Below are positions 59,421-64,000 of a DNA stretch of 64,000 bases, piece by piece. A program made the translations under genes and the position numbers. Location of the stretch: the NCBI RefSeq assembly GCF_041734735.1, contig NC_134883.1, forward strand, positions 32,771,264-32,835,263, written 5' to 3'. How positions within the stretch are numbered: position 1 is the stretch's first letter; each line of letters begins with the position of its first letter. The DNA comes from Babylonia areolata. Taxonomy: Eukaryota; Mollusca; Gastropoda; Neogastropoda; Buccinidae. The notes below the pieces were generated by a model. It saw only the letters and a program-made list of their open reading frames with translations. It did no database searches and had not been told where the DNA came from.

Positions 59421-60162
59421 ATCAAATTGAAACAAAACGTGCCGTCGGCCCACTGATCAAATCTGCCCCGACATGCAGACTGCTTTTTTCTAAAATCAAA
59501 CGGGTAAAAAACGCTGTTGTCATGCCGCCATCAACATGCGACCACGGGATTGGAAGGGGGGGGGGGGGGGAGGAGGAGGGGGGGGGGATGGGAGGAGATA
59601 TTAAACGGTTCGTCACTTCAAAAAATTGAAACCCGCCCCCCCGTGAAATTACCCTGGCGTGTTGGCCGCCTTTCTTTGTTTTTGCTGCAGTTGATACTGA
59701 TGCCCGTGCGTGCAACACCGGAATTAAGGCTGGAGACAGCACTGTTGTGTTCACACTCTGCCCAACGACGCTTTCCGAACAGACTGTCGTGTTTGAACAG
59801 GATCTAGATCGTGGGGGGCTTGGGAGGAGTTTTTATGTCATCTTTTAAAGGGTCGAATTCGTTGATTCTGGCACCCGCATTTCATATTGCATGTGATTAT
59901 TGTGATAATAGCTGTGCCTGTCTGCATCATAAAGAGCACATGAACACGTTAAGATCTGGAAAACATACAGTACAACAATGTTTTGCGCTCGGAATTGATC
60001 GATAGGACTATTTATATAAAAAAAAATAAAAAAAAACCCACACACACACCCACACACACCAACAACAAACATACACAAAAAGCAAACAAATTAAGAGACA
60101 AATACTTCTAGATAATGACAAGCGCGAAACCTTGTTTTCCTTTTCTGTGGTTGTTATTGCAC

Positions 60163-60187
60163 CCCCCCCCCCCCCACCACCACCCCC

Positions 60188-60218
<31 letters not shown>

Positions 60219-60230
60219 ACACACATTTTA
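60163..60230. repeat. Poly-C then (CA)n
   Basis: C runs totalling about 40 bases, broken by ACCACCA, then (CA)n. Confidence 0.95.
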
Positions 60231-60239
60231 ACTGAAGTG

Positions 60240-60735
60240 GAAGTGAACAAGAACGAGAACGACTGCAAGGAAGCGAAGGAAAATAAGAAGAAAAGGAGAA
60301 GAACATGGATAAGGAAATTGAAAACAAGAAAAGGGAGGACGAGGAGGAGGGGGGGGGGGAACATGGAACAGAAAAAAAAGAAGAAAAATCGCACATACAC
60401 AAAAGTAATCATGCTCCTTAGTGCAGAAAAAAAGAAGAGAGAGACACAGTCAGAGAACGACAGAGGCAAAGAGAGAGATAGGGGGTGGGGGTGGGGTGGG
60501 GATCGGGGGGTATGGGTGGCAAGGACGACGACTGAGGAAGCTGAGAACGGAACATAGGAATGAACCTGACAAGATACCTATCACAGAAGAGAGGGGCGGA
60601 GGGGGGGGGGGGGGGGGGAGGGGGAAGAGAGACAACATGGCAAAAACGAAGGATGGGGGAAAAAAACAAAAACGGAGAAAGGAATGATGATGAGAGAAAG
60701 GTGGAGAAGAGAGAAGAAACAGGAGGACGAGATCA
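60240..60735 (+). repeat. Purine-rich tract
   Basis: Nearly 500 bases of mostly A/G on the plus strand, with G runs at 60350-60359 and 60601-60618. In the transcript this is a long pyrimidine stretch. Confidence 0.8.
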
Positions 60736-60749
60736 AAGTAACTGTGAGA

Positions 60750-60783
60750 AATGTGTGTGTGTGTGTGTGTGTGTCTGTGTGTG

Positions 60784-60835
<52 letters not shown>

Positions 60836-60940
60836 TGGAGGAATACGTTCTCCACAACTGCTCTGCCAACAAATCCACAGCCACAAACGATGCTCACAAG
60901 CACGCACGCACGCACACATACACACACACACTCTCTCTCT

Positions 60941-60995
<55 letters not shown>

Positions 60996-60996
60996 T
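60750..60996. repeat. TG array and CA array flanking an 85-base unique segment
   Basis: TG at 60750-60834 and CA at 60907-60995 are inverted relative to each other and could pair in single-stranded form. Confidence 0.9.
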
Positions 60997-61204
60997 GATA
61001 AATGGTAATTTCAAGGTCGTCTGATGCTTTGCTGTTTTGTTACTTTGACATTAACCCTTAAGGCCTCACAAACAGATAAACACATCCTTCAAACCACTCC
61101 CCTTTTTTCTCATTCCCGATGTCGTCAGTAAACCCAGTCTCGTTCATTATAGAATCAGTTAATTAATCAATGACTTTGTGTGGGTTTTCTTTTTATCTCT
61201 GCAA

Positions 61205-61615
61205 CACGGAGTGTTGGCCTGGAGGTAACGTGTCCGCCTATGAAGCGAGAGAATCTGAGCGCATTGGTTCGAATCACACCTGCAGTCGCCAGTATTTTCT
61301 TCCCCTCCACTGAGCCTTGAGTGGTGCTCTGTACGCTAGTCATTCGGATGCGACGATAAATCGAGGACCCGTGTGCAGCATGCATTTAGCGCATGTAAAA
61401 GAATCCACGGCAACAAAAGGATTGTCCATGGCAAAATTCTGTAGAGAAATTCACTTGGATAGGAAACCATATAAACTGCAGGCAGGAAAAATACCAAAAA
61501 AAAAACCCCAAAAAATGGGTGGCGCTGTCATTGTAGCGACGCGCTGTCACTGGGGAGAGCAGCCACAATTTCACACAGAAAAATCTGTCGTGACAAAAGG
61601 AGTAATGCAAATACA
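61205..61615 (+). mobile_element. tRNA-derived SINE, near full length
   Basis: Box A-like TGGCCTGGAGGTAACGTG near 61215 and box B GGTTCGAATCAC near 61265. The body TCGGATGCGACGATAAATCG is followed by CAGCATGCATTTAGCGCATG and the 3' domain GCGACGCGCTGTCACTGGGG. It is closest to the copy at 27.3 kb and antisense to the gene. Confidence 0.8.
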
Positions 61616-61856
61616 CGATGTGCACATGAAGCGTGTGAGTGTGGGCGTGGGCGGAAGGGGATGGGGAGGGCAGCCGTCAAGACCAGTGAAGCAAAGTAAG
61701 AAGGTAACGCGATATCGGAAGACAGCATCTAAGAAACAATTCTGCACGAACACTGATATACTACAGGGATGGCCATGCATGCACATACACGTAAATCCTT
61801 ATAGCGTACGTGTGAAAATTGAAAATGGTAGATCACATCAGCTCATATTAAAAAGA

Positions 61857-62055
61857 TAGGGTGAGAGGGAGAGGAGTATAGAGAGGGAAAATGAGAGGGG
61901 GGGGGAGAAGGAGATATGAGGAAAGTGACAGAGGGATAAAGAGAGGAGAGGGAGAGAAGAAGAAAGTGGGAGGGAGGGGGATGGAGAGAGAGCACAAAAG
62001 AGACATGGAGAAACAGAAATGCAAACAGAGAGAGAGAAAGGGGGAGGGGGGGATC
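61857..62055 (+). repeat. Polypurine tract
   Basis: About 200 bases of G/A with few pyrimidines, including a run of nine G. Confidence 0.85.
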
Positions 62056-62662
62056 AGACTTCTTCTGATTTATTCAGATTGGCCAAAGCACCTTCCGAAG
62101 GAGAAGAAAACAAACCACAGAAACTTCATAACTGTGCATGCGCGTGTTGGATGGGGAAGAGGTTGTGTGTGTGACACAGAGACGGGGACAGAGAGAGAAT
62201 GGGTTAAGTATGATTAGAGCAGTGTGGTTGAAGCTATCCTACAGATGGCAACATCTTTTAACACATCAATGTCTTCTACGGGATTCAGTAGATATGATAG
62301 ACGTTGCTTTATGGTTCGCACGCAGTTTGCTTTTCCTTCTGTGGAATGATATCCACATTTTTCTCTTCACCCCTTGAATGAGAACCACCATTTTTCGTTT
62401 TGTTCTTTCCTTTGAGATTCACATTTCGTCGTCTTCTCTCATACAGAATAATTTTCCTTCTTCTTCTTCGTCTTCTTTCTCCTTTTCTGGGGTGTTTTAC
62501 GTCACTGTTCCCCTACTTTCTCTTTTCTCATTTCCCTTTTCTTTTCTGGAATGATATTCACCGTATTTCTTCTCGTCTAAAATGAAATCCACCTTCGTTC
62601 TCATGAACAAATTACACTACCTATCTTCTACAATTAAAAACTGAACAACAACAACAACACCA

Positions 62663-62663
<1 letters not shown>

Positions 62664-62708
<45 letters not shown>

Positions 62709-63150
62709 CTTCCTCCTCGAGGCATAACTGTCTTTTTTTTTTTATCACAGCCAAATGCCAATACAAAAAAAAAAAAATATATATATATGCACAACAATAA
62801 CAACAAGAGCAACAACAGAAACCTGGGGCATGCTTCATGGTTATTACGAACATCATTATTATTCTTTGTTATTATTGCACGGTTTTCCGGACAGCATCAT
62901 ATCAATATTTCACGAGCAAAAATGCACACACGGAGAAAAGAGTGCCACAACCACAACAGAAACCTGACACCCGCTCGCCTCCAGCCTTCACGTGGGCACA
63001 CACATGGTCATCAATACATCATCATCACCATCATCATCATCATCATCATCATCACCACATGGGGAAAAACATAACATCAGTGTATGCAGTTCCGGAATTT
63101 ACGGCAGAATGCTATGCGTTATTGTATACGATCCTGAACTGGTCCAAAGG

Positions 63151-63189
<39 letters not shown>

Positions 63190-63190
63190 T
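62664..63190. repeat. CA, ATC and GA microsatellites
   Basis: CA at 62664-62706, TA at 62777-62788, (ATC)n at 63018-63057 and GA at 63149-63185. The unique sequence between shows no gene. Confidence 0.9.
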
Positions 63191-63728
63191 AGACACAGCC
63201 ATACAGAGAGAGAGAAAGGGGGGGGGGACGGGAAGAGAGTCAGAACCGATGCACCCGGAAAGAACCGTCCACTTAAGCACTCTGACTCTACCGCGGTGAG
63301 TAAAAAACGGCATGAGACTGACGGACCTTGTTAAACTTTGTAATAACAATTCGTCCAAAACAACAAGTAGAAGAAAAAGGTGCGGAGAGAGCGGTACATC
63401 TCGAAGTGGAGGTAAGACAGAGAACGACAGACGGTGCCCTCGGCACAGTCCGCAGCTTCTGCTGTAATGGCCAAGCAAAGTGCAGAGAAAGAGATTGATC
63501 TGCATGCTTTCACCTTCACACCCAACTGAAAGCACAAAGCTGACAACAGTCAAAAAAGGATTCATGATTGGTGCATCACGAACCGGATCTAAGACTTGTT
63601 GTGTAGTCCTCTGCTCAAACATCCACGTCTCTGTTCAATGTGTAAATAGAAACAGAATGAACAACAAGAAAAAAAAATTACCTCGTAATGAATTCCGATG
63701 TTTCTCAGTAATCGGCTTCTCATAACTC

Positions 63729-63855
<127 letters not shown>

Positions 63856-64000
63856 CAGTTATTGACAGATAGTTGGATCGGTCCTCTTTCATTTCAATTC
63901 ATGAGACCGCTCAGCTGAAACAAACCATCATTCCAAGTCAATACCCCAGCGGACAATACCCACATCAATTCAGCCCCTGATCCCCCACCCCCACCCCCAC

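Noticed and set aside
61210-61280. tRNA gene
   Set aside because: Same reasoning; it is the head of a SINE.

Overview
The window is a piece of animal genomic DNA, most likely from a gastropod mollusc. The reasons are one intron-rich gene of the L1CAM/neuroglian family, dense (CA)n/(TG)n, (GA)n and poly-G tracts, and several tRNA-headed SINE and LINE tails of kinds I associate with snails. The species call is inference from remembered family resemblance; no search was run.

One host gene is visible, on the minus strand. Seven exons between 52646 and 25951 are joined by perfect GT-AG sites with matching phases. They encode the last Ig domain and four fibronectin type III (FN3) domains of a neuroglian-like cell-adhesion protein. 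A possible eighth, terminal exon (16230-16094) is phase-compatible. It would end the protein with a hydrophobic tail resembling a GPI-attachment signal, instead of the fifth FN3, transmembrane segment and ankyrin-binding tail usual in this family. The 5' exons (signal peptide, Ig1-5) lie beyond the right edge. With exon 8, the visible coding part is 561 residues.

Layout, left to right: 1-11 kb holds transposon debris, SINEs and microsatellites downstream of the gene. 11-16.1 kb is unusually free of microsatellites and may be a long 3' UTR. 16.1-26 kb holds the candidate terminal exon and a large intron with two local block duplications and a fold-back element. 26-34 kb holds five exons packed with tandem arrays at their edges. 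34-52 kb has two large introns with SINEs, a LINE 3' end, minisatellites and another block duplication around the Ig6 and FN1 exons. 52.6-64 kb is the intron upstream of Ig6, mostly simple repeats.

The most unusual pattern is that at least four of the seven secure exons (A, B, E, F) have a splice-site-containing edge copied in tandem into the neighbouring intron, leaving decoy or decayed splice sites. The second is the possible GPI-type terminus on an L1-family protein. No rRNA, CRISPR array, free-standing tRNA gene or recognisable retrovirus-like or LTR element was seen.
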